DNA of 7,460 nt, taken from NCBI GenBank assembly GCA_003649845.1, contig QMTB01000072.1, forward strand, positions 1 to 7,460. The letters are read 5' to 3'. This document shows, piece after piece, positions 7,178-7,460 of this stretch. Within the stretch, counting starts at the first letter, position 1. Each line of letters begins with the position of its first letter. Source of the DNA: Thermoplasmata archaeon. GTDB taxonomy: Archaea > Thermoplasmatota > E2 > DHVEG-1. The notes beneath the pieces were generated by a model, which was not told the origin of the DNA, searched no databases, and was given only the letters and a program-made list of their open reading frames with translations. The position numbers and the translations under genes are program-made.

Positions 7178-7414
7178 TCAGTCTAGATATCCTAGGGCTC
7201 GTAGTCTTTCTTTTACTTTCTCTTCATCTTCTTTGGTGAAAGCTTCTTCCTCCTCTTCTTCCATCCCAGACAGCACTTCTCTTAGAACATATGTGACATA
7301 TGAGGAGAGAGAGTGAAACCCTGTTCCTTCTATTCTTTTTTTTATCTTCTCAGCTAGAGGGGTTGGAATGGAGATAGTTGTATATTTTTTATCATCTGTT
7401 TTCTTGTCACTCAT
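7178..7414 (-). CDS. Ribbon-helix-helix (CopG/MetJ-type) transcriptional regulator
   Basis: This 78-residue protein is the first gene of the operon. From Lys11 the segment KYTTISIPTPLAEKIKKR fits an RHH beta-strand (YTTISIP) and first helix. FHSLSSYVTYVLREVLSG supplies the turn and second helix, with the SLSSYV pattern typical of the fold. A run of six Glu follows, and a charged helical tail ends in ERLRALGYLD. RHH proteins bind palindromic operators as dimers, using the strand pair in the major groove. Its place at the operon head, beside palindromes over the presumed promoter, points to autoregulation of the sulfation operon. I chose ATG 7414, which has GGTG 7 bases upstream; the in-frame TTG at 7420 is only 1 base from that site. 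The effector is unknown; sulfate, APS, PAPS or PAP are guesses. Confidence 0.88.
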   Translation of the reverse strand: MSDKKTDDKKYTTISIPTPLAEKIKKRIEGTGFHSLSSYVTYVLREVLSGMEEEEEEAFTKEDEEKVKERLRALGYLD

Positions 7415-7428
7415 AATCAAACACCATC

Positions 7429-7460
7429 ATATCATTATATATAACGATATGTAATTACAT
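7429..7460 (-). promoter_or_regulatory. TATA box and palindromic operator candidate for the sulfation operon
   Basis: Read on the minus strand, TTATATAT (7444-7437) resembles an archaeal TATA box and is centred about 26 bases before the RHH ATG. That spacing would place the start of transcription at or near the ATG, giving a leaderless or very short-leader mRNA. The box is embedded in a 22-bp near-perfect palindrome (7429-7450; 10 of 11 base pairs match, with one mismatch at 7434/7445). Next to it, overlapping by 2 bp, is a perfect 12-bp palindrome ATGTAATTACAT (7449-7460) that reaches the window edge. These are natural candidates for RHH operator sites that would block TBP or polymerase. No purine-rich BRE is obvious, and AT-rich sequence forms palindromes easily. 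Confidence 0.5.

Noticed and set aside
7289..7306. Repeated CATATG hexamers within the RHH gene, resembling an operator
   Set aside because: The repeats are accounted for by the coding sequence for SYVTYV in the RHH second helix and lie well inside the gene, so there is no need to invoke a regulatory site.
1..7460. CRISPR array, insertion sequence, tRNA or rRNA
   Set aside because: I saw no regularly spaced repeats, transposase motifs, terminal inverted repeats or cloverleaf-like sequence on either strand.

Overview
The window is strongly A+T-rich and almost entirely coding. It most likely comes from an archaeon, probably a euryarchaeote. The signs are a TATA-like box about 26 bases before the first gene of the main operon, heavy use of ATA (Ile) and AGA/AGG (Arg) codons, purine-rich Shine-Dalgarno sites (GGAGG type), a 7TM-PAS histidine kinase of a kind common in Euryarchaeota, and a stand-alone zinc-finger ATP sulfurylase. 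A bacterium is not formally excluded, and I cannot name the lineage.

Layout. On the + strand, bases 2-1405 hold the 3' part of a membrane histidine kinase whose N-terminus lies upstream of the window. An 85-base convergent gap (1406-1490) follows. The rest is one tightly packed minus-strand operon of seven genes. In transcription order these are: ribbon-helix-helix (RHH) regulator (7414-7178), sat ATP sulfurylase (7167-6046), DHH-family phosphoesterase (6033-5050, TTG start), cysC APS kinase (5031-4423), a small PAPS-type sulfotransferase (4401-3823), an SLC13/DASS anion transporter (3808-2369) and a tandem UspA-domain protein (2372-1491). Gaps are 10, 12, 18, 21 and 14 bases, and the last pair overlaps by 4 bases (ATGA).

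How the genes fit together. They read as a nearly complete sulfate-activation and sulfation module. The SLC13 carrier would import sulfate (inferred substrate). Sat makes APS, CysC makes PAPS, and the sulfotransferase moves the sulfuryl group to an unknown acceptor, releasing PAP. The DHH enzyme is a good candidate for the PAP phosphatase that returns PAP to AMP. No APS/PAPS reductase, sulfite reductase or Apr/Dsr gene is present here, which favours sulfation of a biomolecule over reductive assimilation or sulfate respiration. The RHH protein, at the head of the operon and beside AT-rich palindromes that cover the presumed promoter, is the likely autoregulator. The kinase is convergent with the operon and nothing in the sequence ties it to sulfate.

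No RNA genes, insertion sequences, CRISPR arrays or other mobile elements were seen, and no gene-free stretch exceeds 100 bases.
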